Part shown: positions 41,820 to 53,117 of the stretch, in pieces
How positions within the stretch are numbered: the first letter of the stretch is position 1
Layout: each line of letters begins with the position of its first letter
Assembly: GCF_963576615.1 (NCBI RefSeq)
Contig: NC_088717.1
Coordinates: 335,001 to 399,000, forward strand
Source of the DNA: Watersipora subatra
Lineage: Eukaryota > Bryozoa > Gymnolaemata > Cheilostomatida > Watersiporidae
Length of the DNA stretch: 64,000 nt
Direction of reading: 5' to 3'
Program-made: the position numbers and the translations under genes
Notes under the pieces: model-generated
The model's input: the letters and a program-made list of their open reading frames with translations, nothing else
Told to the model about the DNA's origin: nothing
The model's database searches: none

Positions 41820-44325
41820 TTACATCGCTCTCAACAATGATATACAGCCCCCCATGGGGCCTGTATATCATTCAGGCCCCCATTATCATTGCTCTCAACA
41901 TCTAATTTTCCAGATATAGATTGGTGCAACCTACAAATTCGATCAAACTCAAATCAAAAACAATTGCATAGATCTTTTTTGAGCTGCATCTTGTCTCATG
42001 ATATGCGTCAGATTATAATGGAACAAACACATCAGCTAGGAAACACTTTAGATCTAGTTATGACAAATAAGTCTAGTTTTGTTTATGACTACAGGATAAT
42101 CAACCCCGGTATCAGCGATCATTTTTTAGTTGAACTCTGTGTAGCAGCAAATTTTAAGACATCTCATGAACAGCCTTCTTTTATCAAATTATACCACAAG
42201 GCTGATTCTACTGCTATTAAGGAACTTTTGACTGATTCCCTGACGGATATAGTACAGGCAATTGAAAGTAAAACGAGTATCAACTCCGTCTGGCAGATTT
42301 TTGAGACGTCCATGAATCTAGCTGTCAATAGATTTGTTCCTAAATGTATCCCTAAGAAAAATGATAACAGGGAGCCAATATGGTTTAATAACTCAGCCAG
42401 GCGTGCAGTGAAACAACAGCGAAAACTTTATGACAGAAGTAAGCACACTGGGTTAGAAGTAGATTTCTCCAAGTATAAACAAACTAGGCGTACAAACAGA
42501 AAGAGTTTTCGTAAAATGGAGCAGGAATATTACCACCGAGTGCTGTTTGAACCCTTGGAAAGGGGTGATAGCAAACCATTTTACTCTTTTTATAGGCGGA
42601 AAACTGGAAAAAACTCACAAGGCACTGCGGTTTTCAAAAATAAATCAGCCTTAGAATCATCTGAGATTTTTAACGAATTTTTTCAGGGTGTTTTTTCAAA
42701 TAGTGACTGTTTTTCCACAACTCAAACTGAACTTTCTGCAGATAAATGCCCTATACAAGTAACAAGTGATGGAGTTCTCAAACTTCTAAATACTCTTAAG
42801 CGCGGGAAAGCCCCGGGCCCAGATAAGTTTAGAAAAGAAGATCTTTGCCTAGAACCTGAAATTATTAGTAAGATATTGGCGAGCATATTCCAGTACTCGT
42901 TGAACATTGGAAAACTTCCAGATATCTGGAAAGTGGCCAATGTAGTTCCGGTACATAAAAAAGGCAGTCGGGAAGATCCGGGAAATTTTAGGCCCATATC
43001 TCTGACATGCATTGCTTGCAAATTGTTAGAACATATTGTGCTTAGTAACATCAATAAAGATCTGGTAAATGTCATATATTCTAACCAACACGGTTTCAGA
43101 AAAGGCCTATCTTGCTCCACCCAGCTAGTCTCTACTGTGAATGAAATAATGAAATTGGTAGATAACAATAATATAGTACATGCAGCGGTACTGGATTTTT
43201 CTAAGGCATTTGACAAGGTGTCTCACGGCTTGTTGATCGACAAATTGATAAAATCAAACATAAACCCGTACATGGTAAATTGGATTAGGGACTTTCTGTC
43301 AAACAGACTCCAAAGAGTAGTGATAGAGGGTGCTGCATCTTCTGACCTGCTGGTTTCATCGGGCGTTCCACAAGGGTCTGTCCTCGGGCCCACCCTATTT
43401 TTGGTGTACATAAATGATATCTCCGATAATCTAAATTTTTCTACTATCAAGCTTTTTGCAGACGACGCTTTACTTTTTTCTCAGGTAAACACCCTTCAGG
43501 ATTCAGTGAATTTCCAGGAGGATTTAAACATATTAGACCAGTGGGCCTATAACTGGAAAATGAATTTTAACACTGATAAATGCCAAATCGTTCGTTTTGC
43601 AAGGCAGAGTGGCGGAAACCCAGATGTGGTGTATTACCTAAGTGGCAGACCTTTATCTGTAGTAGACAGTTTTAAATACCTCGGAGTTTTTATATCAAAT
43701 GATTTTAATTGGGATTTACATATAGACTCAATCATATCTAAGGCAAGTCAGCGATTGGGAATGATGAAGCATGTTTTGTTTAATGCGCCGATGAGGGTTA
43801 GAAGGGTTGCATATCTCACTCTGTGTAGACCAATATTGGAATATGCGAGTGAAGTATGGGACCCTCATTTGGTGCGACAGGTAGCATCATTGGAAGCAGT
43901 TCAAAGAAAAGCGGTTAGGTTTATATCTGGTTTGAAAGGTAGGCAGAGTGTTACAGAGGCAAGAATTTTTATAGATCTAGAACTTTTAGAACTAAGACGC
44001 AAACATGCAAGAATGTCTCTCATGCTAAAGATTTTATCTGACGACTGCCATGAATCTCTTATCGAAAGTTTTAACCAAATACAAAATGTTCTTCACAGTC
44101 ATGAAACAAGACTGGTTACGGGGGGTGCTCCTTCAGCTGTATGTGCAAACACCGGGTTTTATATGAATAGTTTTTTACCTAGAACATCGCGCAACTTGCG
44201 CGGCTTACCATAATTTTATGTTTTATTGACTATTTTTAAATAAAGTTCTCAACGGCCTTCTTTTGCCCGATTTCGGGATTTACGGGTTCTTAAAACACCT
44301 AGACCTAGACCTAGATCTCACTTTT
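41820..44325 (+). mobile_element. CR1/Jockey-group LINE, 5'-truncated
   Basis: A single long frame covers the end of the apurinic-type endonuclease and a full reverse transcriptase. The element ends in aataaagttctcaacgg, a short 3' UTR and a tandem cctaga/cctagac tail at about 44300-44318. Tail microsatellites of this kind are usual for the CR1 group. A hairpin (gatatacagccccc / ggggcctgtatatc, about 41839-41870) lies at the 5' side. Confidence 0.88.
41889..44213 (+). CDS. LINE endonuclease (end) and reverse transcriptase, 774 codons
   Basis: Copies element RNA into DNA at the chromosomal nick. In order: the C-terminal endonuclease segment with GNTLDLVMTN and the ISDHF motif (about residues 50-85); RT blocks NFRPISLTCIACKLLE, VLDFSKAFDKVSH, GVPQGSVLGPTLFLVYIND and FADD (residues 523-526); then a C-terminal region with PILEYASEVWDPH. 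The frame is open throughout, so this is one of the least damaged elements here. The N-terminal endonuclease half is missing, and upstream a TGA at 41838 closes the frame. It begins without a convincing ATG, as expected of a truncated copy. Confidence 0.92.
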   Translation: MLSTSNFPDIDWCNLQIRSNSNQKQLHRSFLSCILSHDMRQIIMEQTHQLGNTLDLVMTNKSSFVYDYRIINPGISDHFLVELCVAANFKTSHEQPSFIKLYHKADSTAIKELLTDSLTDIVQAIESKTSINSVWQIFETSMNLAVNRFVPKCIPKKNDNREPIWFNNSARRAVKQQRKLYDRSKHTGLEVDFSKYKQTRRTNRKSFRKMEQEYYHRVLFEPLERGDSKPFYSFYRRKTGKNSQGTAVFKNKSALESSEIFNEFFQGVFSNSDCFSTTQTELSADKCPIQVTSDGVLKLLNTLKRGKAPGPDKFRKEDLCLEPEIISKILASIFQYSLNIGKLPDIWKVANVVPVHKKGSREDPGNFRPISLTCIACKLLEHIVLSNINKDLVNVIYSNQHGFRKGLSCSTQLVSTVNEIMKLVDNNNIVHAAVLDFSKAFDKVSHGLLIDKLIKSNINPYMVNWIRDFLSNRLQRVVIEGAASSDLLVSSGVPQGSVLGPTLFLVYINDISDNLNFSTIKLFADDALLFSQVNTLQDSVNFQEDLNILDQWAYNWKMNFNTDKCQIVRFARQSGGNPDVVYYLSGRPLSVVDSFKYLGVFISNDFNWDLHIDSIISKASQRLGMMKHVLFNAPMRVRRVAYLTLCRPILEYASEVWDPHLVRQVASLEAVQRKAVRFISGLKGRQSVTEARIFIDLELLELRRKHARMSLMLKILSDDCHESLIESFNQIQNVLHSHETRLVTGGAPSAVCANTGFYMNSFLPRTSRNLRGLP

Positions 44326-44417
44326 TTGCATTTACTTGATCTTTCTACAAAAAAAAATTTTTGTAGTTTCTTGTAGGAAATTTTGTTCTCTTTCAAATGG
44401 TGTATAATACAACAATA

Positions 44418-44593
44418 CAGACCTGCCAACCCAAGACTGGGGCAATGCGTAAGATTTGGTTTTGGGGCAATTGATGTATCAATGATAGTATATATAAAAA
44501 TGTGGAAATTGGGGCAAAAATCTCACGCATTTCCATTTTTTTGGGGTGATTGCGTGAGTCTCACGCCCAATGCGTGAGAGTTGGCAGGTATGT
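44418..44593. mobile_element. Small MITE, about 175 bp
   Basis: Inverted ends ACCTGCCAAC and GTTGGCAGGT enclose two diverged inverted copies of a cacgcatt-containing motif (tctcacgcatttcc and gggcaatgcgtaag). No coding capacity. The target duplication is not clear. Confidence 0.75.
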
Positions 44594-45275
44594 ACAACAA
44601 TCAATTTCAGAGTAACTGTCAATGGGAGTAATTTCTGTTGGTCAATGTTGCGGCCCCTCCATTATAACTTATATAAAAATAGTAGGAGCGACCTGTTTTT
44701 TTGGAAACGAGCGAGCTCCCATATATGCTTCCGTTGGTCGCGGGACTCTGTGAAATTATACGGCTCTGATCAAAACAAGGAAGTACCTTTGTTGACATTT
44801 GGTACTCTGTTTTCCCAGCTTCAGTTCATGATTGAGCAGTTGTTTATAAAAAAAAATGCAATGTCACTGCAGATTATGTAAATTTTGGAAACTGATCCTC
44901 TTTTTTCTCAACACCAAAAACAAAAGTTAACTCAGTTTTTGTGTATGTACCATTGAATGGAGTGAACTTATACTCTCACTCTTGGTGGTAAGCTATGAGA
45001 ACGCCTTTGGCTTGGCTGGTTTAATAAGGATTTATTTACAGTGATGAATAGCACTTCTGGTATACAACTGGTGCAAAATATTTACATGCCACAACTCACT
45101 TACACCTCCGCATTTCATCATGTGACTTTTGAAACAGATCAGTTGTAATTGTAAATAACAATATCAAACCAATAATTTTTGATCAAATCAAGTCGGCTGT
45201 GACCTATATGGACAATTCTTGGCACAAATGCAGGCATCAAACTATCAAGAGGCTCAGTTTTATCATCAAGATATC
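44594..45275. other. Unassigned
   Basis: No conserved frame, repeat or element end recognised between the small MITE and gypsy element C. Confidence 0.5.
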
Positions 45276-45524
45276 TGTAATAATATGTATCGTAGGCAAA
45301 TTACCTGTGTACCGGTAGCGTAGTAATAGTCAGAGCTTATCGGAAGTACTTCCTAACTGCTAAATCTTACTAACTGCTAAAGCGTGATCAGAATCTCAAT
45401 CCAGTTCGTGTTTGTAGCCTACTTGTGTATTGCGCGCGCTTCTACTGCGGCTGTCTTTGGCGGTCTGACGAGATCGCAATTAAGAGCATTAAAATGTCAC
45501 GTGCACTTAATTAATACCATTACA
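45276..45524 (-). repeat. 3' LTR of gypsy element C
   Basis: 249 bp, carrying tacttcctaactgctaaatc in the variable block. Confidence 0.92.
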
Positions 45525-45706
45525 TCTTCCTTCCTAAGCATGATTGACAGAATGAGTATTTTTTAAATGAGTATTGATAGTTTAACTGTAGCCTTGAGAC
45601 ATATTGATAGGTATAGGTTAAAAAGACAACAAATGATTAGTAGCTGACAACTATTTACAGGGGTAAGGAGTGGCCAAAGCCGACTCCCTTGGAGTGGGCC
45701 AAACGC

Positions 45707-46714
45707 CTACTCCATGCGGAAGTCCTTGTACCTAGATGGAAGGACTCCGCGATTAGCTCGAGGCTGAGGCTCAGAAACAGACGCAGAACTTCTGGGAGAT
45801 GTCGGGGGTTGAAGCAGTATTTCAGGTGTAGTTTGGCAGGAGCCTGCAACATCACTGTTATCTGTGGGAGAATACTGTGCATCAGCATTCCTAGCAGGAA
45901 CTGTTACAGTAGTCATGCGAGCATGATCAGATTTCAAGTGAACACGGTTTCTCCGGACTATGGAGTGGCCATTATCTACGAGATAAGACCTGGGAGAGTC
46001 ATGATGATCTATTATTACACCCGGAGACCATTCTTTTTCTGCATCAGTCCTTATGAGAGCAGAGGCACCAGGTTGCATTTCAGTTAGAGTCCGTGCCTGG
46101 CGATCATAATACGCTTTTTTCAATTCTTGGTTAGCAGCCAAAGCCTTAGCTGGTTCAACAAGTACGGGTTTGAGTAGCTCAGTTGTGATTGGTAGGCCAC
46201 TTCTTATTGATCTGTTGAACAACATTTCTGCCAGACTGAGTGAACATCCTGTCACTGGCGATTCTCGATATCTCAGTAGTGACCGGTATACATCCTCCCC
46301 TTCTTCTTCACACTTCTTCAAAAAGTTTTTCATTGTCTGAATATAATGTTCAGCCATCCCATTGGACTTCGGATAGTGAGGACTTGAGGTGACAATGGTG
46401 AAGGACCATTCGGATGCAAATCTTTGCATGATTCGACTGCTGAAAGGCATGTTGTCAGCCGAGGTTGATACAGGTACACCATGCATGGCAAACACAGACA
46501 TTAGCGCTAGTACCGCATCCTCGGCAGTCTTTCTCTTGAGTAGTCTCAGCTCAGGGAAGTGAGAGTAGCAGTCAACAAGTACCAGATAGTCTTTGCTTTT
46601 ATACTCCATGATGTCCATAGCAACTTTGTTCCAAGGAAGGCTAGGCACCTCATGCGACATGAGTGGCTCTTTCTGTTGGCGTCTAGCAAATCTTGCACAA
46701 ATGTGACAGCCCAT
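45707..46714 (-). pseudogene. Gypsy C integrase
   Basis: Inserts element DNA into the chromosome. The frame opens at CHIC of the zinc finger and carries the catalytic acids in VAMDIMEYKSKD, SADNMPFSS and KSNGMAEHYIQT, then a C-terminal domain (GASALIRT, NRVHLKSDH). The first half of the finger (HAGHLGIEKC) lies in the neighbouring frame, so a one-base shift near 46714 has split it. Confidence 0.9.
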
Positions 46715-47556
46715 ATCTCATTCTTTATATTAGCAGATATTTCAGGCCAGAAGAATGACTTTTTAGCACGCTTCCGGCACTTCTCAATGCCCAGGTGTCC
46801 AGCATGAAGAGATTTTAACATTGATTTTCTCAGTGAGCTGGGAACAATCAGGCGTTCTTCAAAGTAGAGAAAGCCATCTAGTTCATATATATCAGCTCTC
46901 ATGTTCCAATAAGGCTGTAGAAGTGTCGGAGCCTGACTTTGCACTGCCCAGTTCCAGCCATCCTTTAGGGCAGTCCTTAACAGTGGCATTGCATCATCTT
47001 CAGCATAAGCATGCCTCATAGTTTCAACTGTGCCAGAATCAACTTCCAAGCTGTGAACCATTACAATCTCCTTCTCAAGGTCAGTTTGATCATTAGTAAT
47101 TCTTTGGAGATAAGCACGCAACAGCGTGTCGGCAATATAAAGGTATTTCCTTGGAACATAGGTCAGCTCAGATATATTGTATCGCTGAAGTCTCAGTAAT
47201 AATCTCTGTTGTCTAGGGGACACTTTGTGAAGAGGTTTGTTCAGTATATGAACCAGAGGTTTGTGATCAGTTTGCGCATGTGCCTTGCGTCCATATAGAT
47301 AGCTGTGAAAGCGTTCACAGCCAAACACAACAGCAAGCAGTTCTTTGTCGATCTGGGGGTAATTGCACTCAGTCTCGGTTAGGCTTCTCAATGCATAGGC
47401 AACAGGTTTACCCTCCTGTAGCAACACAGCTCCAAGACCACTCTCTGAGGCATCAATCTGCATATGAGCATCTTTAGTTACATCGAAGTACCGCAAGACT
47501 GGTTCAGACGTGAGTAGGCGTTTGATAATTAAAAAGCTTTCCTGTTGCTTATTTGA
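46546..47556 (-). pseudogene. Gypsy C RNase H and start of integrase
   Basis: RNase H shows MQIDASESGLGAVLLQ, IDKELLAVVFG and QTDHKPLVHIL. The integrase finger's histidines follow, before the frame is lost about 46715. It is in frame with the RT segment upstream except for a TAG at 47557-47559. Confidence 0.9.
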
Positions 47557-48731
47557 CTATGTCCATTGGCTATCAGTTCTCAATAGTACCCTCAGCAGTT
47601 CTATGCAGGCTGACATGTTAGGTATATAAGCTCTGAGAAAATTTAGGGTACCAATCAACCTCTGTACTCCTTCTCGATCAGTAGGTTCTGGCATGGCATT
47701 GATTGAAATCACTTTCTCAGGATCAGGTTGTAAACCATCTTTCGATAATACATGGCCAAGATATCGCACCTCAGACTGATTGAATTGGATTTTTGACGAT
47801 TGAACTTTACATTGGCTGCTTTAGCTTTTCCGAGTAACCTACGAAGATTATTATCATGCTCTTGTTGTGTCTTTCCAGCTACAATAATGTCATCAAAATA
47901 TACTGATACACCCGGCAAGTCTCCAAATATCTGTTCAACCTTTTTTTCAAAGACCTCAGCACTTGAATGAAGCCCAAATGAAAGCCTGTTAAAGCAGTAC
48001 CGACCAAATGGGGTGCTGAAAGTAGTCAGCAGACTACTCTCTTTTGTGAGTGCCACATGCCAGTATCCATGTTTCATGTCCATAATAGTGTAATGCCGCA
48101 TTCCATTAAACCGGAAAGCAATGTCCTCCAGTGTTGGTATTCTGTGGTGTTCAGGCTTTACAGCTTTGTTAAGATCTTTTGGATTCAAGCATATTCTCAT
48201 AGAACCATTTTTCTTCTCTACACATACCATGCTGCTGACCCAGTTTGTTGGTTTGTCAGCTTTTGAAATAACCCCAGAAGCTTCCATACTATCCAGTTCC
48301 TTCTTCACTCTATCCATCATGCTCAGAGGTACACGAGGAGGATGGTGCACAACAGGCTCTACTTTCTCATTGATGCATATCTCATGCTCTCCTTCTAGAC
48401 ATCCTATACCATTGAACACATCAGGGAACTCATCCAAGATTGAGGTATCACAAGTCACCTTATTTATACGACAGATCAATCCAAAGAGTTCAGCTGTTTT
48501 CAGACCTAAAATGGGGGGCAGATTCTCATCAACTACTTCGAAGTGGACTCCATGGCTGATACCATTATAGTTCACAGTAAGCTGTACCGCACCAATGTTG
48601 TTGATTCTCGAACGGTTGTATCTATAAAGTTTTACAGCAGGGGGTAAAAATTTAGCTTCCAGAGAGCGGATGGTGTTTAAGGTGATACAGTTTGTTTCAG
48701 CACCCGTATCAATCTTGAGTGGAATCTCCAA
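47557..48731 (-). pseudogene. Gypsy C protease and reverse transcriptase
   Basis: The protease keeps an intact active site (KIDTGAETNC). The reverse transcriptase shows RICLNPKDLNKAV, FGRYCFNRLSFGL and VYFDDIIVAG (the YxDD motif as YFDD), then YLGHVLSKDG. A single-base deletion near 47797 shifts the frame between the palm and RYLGHVL, the remainder continuing from 47769 to the TAG at 47557. Confidence 0.92.
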
Positions 48732-48734
48732 GAC

Positions 48735-49661
48735 TTACTGCTTGTGGCTTACATTCATAGACAAAATCCAAGATTTAACAGACTTGAGATTCAATTTGCT
48801 TGGGATAGCGTTTACCAAGCCAACAAACAGACTATTCATCTGTCTCTCAGCGTTGCTCTTGACTTTGTGGCATACCTTTTCAAAATGATTTTTCAGCCTA
48901 CAGTTGTTACAGGTCTTTCCATAGGCAGGGCATCGGCCTTTAGCATGGCTATATCCACAATACTTGCATTCCTTGCGAGGTTTGGGCTTTTTAGGTCTAG
49001 CACCCGAGTCCCGTTGAACATAATTAACACAAGATTCAAGGGGCTCATTCTGTAGAGTTTTTACAGCTGTGTCACTGGTAGATAATCTGGACATTTGCTG
49101 TTTTGTGATTTTTACAGCGCATATGTCATCCAAAGCATTCTGTAGGTTGATGGCCCGGTCCCTAAGAAGGCATTCTTTCAGTTTAGCATCAGTTAACCCA
49201 AATACAATGCGACATAGCAGCATTTGATCACGCAACGTACCAAATTCACAGTTGGCAGCTTGTGTTTTCAATCGTTTAACAAATTTGTCAATAGACTCGC
49301 CATCAGCTTGATTCATTGACCAAAATACATACCATTCATAAAGCATGTTTCGTCTCGGGTTACAATATGCTTCGAATTTTTCTAATATATCAGTTAATAC
49401 GTCTCTGCTTTCGCCAACTTCATACTTAAACTGACTAAATATCTCTGTAGCCTCCTCACCAGCTTGATTAAGCAGTATAGCTACTTGACGTCTGTTAATC
49501 AGAGCATTCTCAACCGGGGTAACAACCTTCACGTCTGGCTTCAATACTAAATCAATTACTAGCAAATAATTTTCAAGAGAGATCCGCCACTTTCTCCAGT
49601 TGTCAGAAACATTTCCCTTAAAAGAGACCTCTCCAGGAGCTTTCAAGCCACTGTTCATCAT
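48735..49661 (-). CDS. Gypsy C Gag, 308 residues
   Basis: Capsid/nucleocapsid precursor that packages element RNA. It starts MMNSGLKAPGEVSFKGN, has a capsid region including GESIDKFVKRLKTQAANCEF, and ends with two knuckles, CKYCGYSHAKGRC and CNNCRLKNHFEKVC. The frame is uninterrupted. It ends in a TAA (48735-48737) directly in frame with the protease downstream, so gag and pol differ only by this one stop. Confidence 0.92.
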   Translation of the reverse strand: MMNSGLKAPGEVSFKGNVSDNWRKWRISLENYLLVIDLVLKPDVKVVTPVENALINRRQVAILLNQAGEEATEIFSQFKYEVGESRDVLTDILEKFEAYCNPRRNMLYEWYVFWSMNQADGESIDKFVKRLKTQAANCEFGTLRDQMLLCRIVFGLTDAKLKECLLRDRAINLQNALDDICAVKITKQQMSRLSTSDTAVKTLQNEPLESCVNYVQRDSGARPKKPKPRKECKYCGYSHAKGRCPAYGKTCNNCRLKNHFEKVCHKVKSNAERQMNSLFVGLVNAIPSKLNLKSVKSWILSMNVSHKQ

Positions 49662-49762
49662 GAAAATCCCAATCAGTCACAGAAGCAAACTGCAGAAACA
49701 AAAAGCGGAAGCAGAAAATAACCAATTAACAGAGCAGGGTCCAAAAACTCTGGCTGCCACCA

Positions 49763-50019
49763 TGTAATAATATGTATCGTAGGCAAATTACCTGTGTACC
49801 GGTAGCGTAGTAAAGGTCAGAGCTTATTGGAAGGACAGGGACTGGCCAGCCAGGGGGAGGGGTACTAACTGCTAAAGCGTGATCAGAATCTCAATCCAGT
49901 TCGTGTTTGTAGCCTACTTGTGTATTGCGCGCGCTTCCACTGCGGCTGTCTTTGGCGGTCTGACGAGATCGCAATTAAGAGCATTAAAATGTCACATGCA
50001 CTTAATTAATACCATTACA
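49763..50019 (-). repeat. 5' LTR of gypsy element C
   Basis: 257 bp, with a G-rich ccagccagggggaggggta in the variable block. Confidence 0.92.
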
Positions 50020-51465
50020 CTGTCTCAATAAATATAAGTAGGACACATGGCCAGGTTGTGTTTTTATATCTTTTTACAAATCCCAAAAGTGTCATAATCC
50101 TTACTATTGCTACAGCATAAATTAGTAGAGTTTGACTAACAATGCCTGGTGTTAACTATTAAACAGACTCATGTTTGTGCCTCATCCAGGAATCATGCTC
50201 GCTTTATGATGTGGCGGATTGGGGGATAAAATGTGAGATGAAGTTTGAAAACACTTATATCCAGAATGTTCACTGTATTTTTTCAATAATTTTTAATATA
50301 TAAAATCCTTATTTGGAAATACTCAGGAAGATGCTATTCAGACTGTATGAGGATGAAGTCTCACACCTAACACACCTAAAATAATAAAGCTAAATAATCC
50401 AAAGGGTAGAGCTTCTATACTGGTGGTAATGATGATACTATTGTTTGTGATATGCCTTCTGGTTAAGGTTTGGATGAAAATTAGATTGTGAGTAGTTTAG
50501 TAGCTGTTAGCATTTTAATGTTCTATTCTATCAAAGGTCCACTCATAGGGAACTACAATAATAACAAAAAGAAATTATTACTAACAGAAAGTATACATAA
50601 GTGTTACCTAATAAATGAGACTTAAGACGTACTCACATGCATCTACATGTATCTTATCAACATTCCTTTTACTTTAAATTGAGAAAAAAACAGGGATTAC
50701 AAGAAAACAGATTCTTAGAACAGTATAACAATAAAATAAACACAAATTCAACATTGTGAAAACCATCCGTTTCTACAGCCACAGTCAAAACTTATGCACG
50801 TGTATCTCAGAGTACTGTTTAGCTGACACTGTCGACGTATGTCTAATACTAGTATATCTCATCGTCTCTGAACTTTACACTTACTCATGTTTAGTAATAA
50901 GTTACCAACTACTGCAGTAAGTATAACATACAGAGTAGCTTTGTGTTACAAAACAAAGGGAGCTCCTTTAGTTTCAGAAACCTGTTCAATTTATTGTTTA
51001 GCCCAGCACATGGAGCCAGGCACACGTTTTTGGTTTAATTATCAAACATCTTTTTTTTTAATTAGAAGTCGTAACAAGAATAAGGTCTGCTATAAGAAAA
51101 ACAACAATCAATTTACATCATAAGACAATATTATTAGTAACAGTGAATTTCAATTCAGCTCGTGTTTTTGCGGTGATAGCGTTTACAGGTATTTATAACA
51201 ACTAGGATGTCCAGCGAGTCAACTAAGAAACCGTTGTAACAGGAAATGAGCTTTTTCCAAAACCAGCTATACTCGTCTATTCCTCATTATTTCCTCTGCC
51301 AATGGCAAATACCGGCAAATGGCGCACCGGTCTTTGATACTTATATAAACAGTTATTTCTGCATTTGAGGGGCAATTGGAATTTGGTTGGTTAGGTGAAA
51401 CATGATACGATACTTTAATAAATTTATTCAAGTATAACACATCTTTGTAACTTGACAGCTTGGAT
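50020..51465. other. Unassigned, AT-rich
   Basis: Nothing recognisable. A 78-codon frame at 50887-51123 has no family features. Confidence 0.5.
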
Positions 51466-51469
51466 CAAA

Positions 51470-51720
51470 GGGTTGTGCAAGTATATGAACAGTTTGCTAT
51501 CGGCTCTGCTAGAGTTGCAGTGATATATGCAGTCTGCTATCGGCTGTGCTATATAGTCTGTATTGTCGGCTCTTGCTGGGGTTGTGATGATATATCTACA
51601 GTCTGCTATCAGCTGTGAAATATAGTCTATATCGTCGGCTCTTGCTGGGGTTGTGTTGGTATATCCACAGTCTGTTATCAGCTGTGAGATAGCGAGTCTA
51701 TATTAACGGCCCTTACACTA
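51470..51720. repeat. Tandem repeat of about 80 bp, three copies
   Basis: Units contain gtcggctcttgctggggttg and cagtctgctatcggctgtg with moderate divergence. Confidence 0.85.
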
Positions 51721-51886
51721 GTAGTGTCGAAGTGTGGTTAATTATTAAAGGCGTCTTGGCTACCGTAACCAAGCATCAGTTCCTGCTTGGCCTGGTTCAG
51801 GAGTTGCCCTGAGTTTACTTCAGTGGTGGGATAATTCATAGAGCAGTCTTGATGAACCTTTATGGGCAAACCTGACACTGGGTGTC

Positions 51887-52515
51887 CACCACGGTGTCAC
51901 CCGCGTACCACCCTTCTTAGTCACCTGCATTCCACCCTTTTTATTCACCCACATACCACCCTTCTCAGTCACCCGCATACCACCCTTCTCAAGCACTCGC
52001 GTACCACCCTTCTTAGTCACCCATGTACCACCCTTCTCAGTCACTCGGGTACCACCCTTCTCAGTCACCCACTTACCACACTTCTCAGTGACCCGTGCAC
52101 CACCCTTTTTGTTCACCCACATAGCACCCTTCTCAGTCACCCATGTACCACCCTTTTCACTCACCCACTTACCACCCATTTTCAGTCACCCGCGTATCAC
52201 CTTTCTCAATCACCCGCGTACCACCCTTTTCAGTCACCTTCGTACCACCCTTCTCAATCACCCGCACACCACCCTTCTCAGTTACCCGCGTATCACCCTT
52301 CTCACTCACTCACGTACCACCCTTCTCACTCACTCACGTACCACCCTTCTCACTCACCCACGTACTATCCTTCTCAGTCACCCACTTACCACCCTTCTCC
52401 GTCACCCACAAACTACCTTTCTCAGTCACCCACATACCACCCTTTTCAGTCATCCGCGTACCACCCTTCTCAGTCACCTGCGTACCACCCTTCTCGGTCA
52501 CCCACTCAATCTCAA
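51887..52515. repeat. 24-bp minisatellite, about 26 copies
   Basis: The unit is accacccttctcagtcaccc plus four bases. Because 24 is a multiple of three, several frames on both strands stay open (minus frame reads as GGTWVTEK octamers; plus frames as YHPSQSPA-like and similar). The strong C-over-G strand bias is notable. No start context, splice signal or flanking domain supports a gene. Confidence 0.95.
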
Positions 52516-53117
52516 ATCAATCTCAGCAGCGCTTTCAGAATCGAGATTTACCATTGACGATTTACTGGATTGTTTTTTCAATCAAATCCAGCCTTCGCGT
52601 CAAATATATTGTTTCTTATAAATATTACTTGACTCTTGAAAGTTAGCAAGCTGCACCTTGCGGCTTTGTGACACTGCAATTCATTTGCTTGTTGCATCGC
52701 AACCACTAACACTAACAAAGTAACTAACTTTCAGCATAGTTTGTGATCAACCGAACTGACTTACAAGTTACTCTTATCCAACAATCTTTTCAACGCTTCT
52801 AACTTGATTCTGACTTTAAACAGTTTACAAATCTGTTTTAAGTGTTAGAGTATGCTATTGATCTGTTAGCCAAAATTTCAAACGCATGCAGGACCTTGGA
52901 AACAAAATGTAGCAACAGTTAAACAAAGGTCTATTTGAACAGTTGAATGGGAAACAAAAAACTATTATAAGATAATTGTGAGTAATAATAAATGGGGAAA
53001 CCTGCATAATGACTGGGTCTATAAAATTTTCAAGACAGACACCTTAGTGATTCTTTAATGTAATGTTAAATTGAAAAAATTCAAATGATTTGGCTTAGCA
53101 GTGAAAGGATTTTTGCA
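52516..53117. other. Unassigned
   Basis: AT-rich sequence between the 24-bp array and the Harbinger remnant. No feature recognised. Confidence 0.5.

Larger units (their letters stand above)
45276..50019 (-). mobile_element. Ty3/gypsy element C, nearly intact, 4.74 kb
   Basis: LTRs of 249 and 257 bp start TGTAATAATATG and end CCATTACA. The primer site TGGTGGCAGCCAGAG follows the 5' LTR (49763 side). A purine tract (AGGAAGGAAGA) precedes the 3' LTR. The interior encodes gag, protease, reverse transcriptase, RNase H and integrase in canonical Ty3/gypsy order. No clear target duplication was found. The LTRs are nearly identical except for one block (about 45335-45370 against about 49825-49860) where the sequences are unrelated. 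Confidence 0.94.

Noticed and set aside
42722..43450. Minus-strand frames of 164 and 75 codons
   Set aside because: Antisense to the LINE reverse transcriptase.
51820..52646. Frames of 119-231 codons on both strands
   Set aside because: Products of the 24-bp array; open on both strands and in several frames at once.
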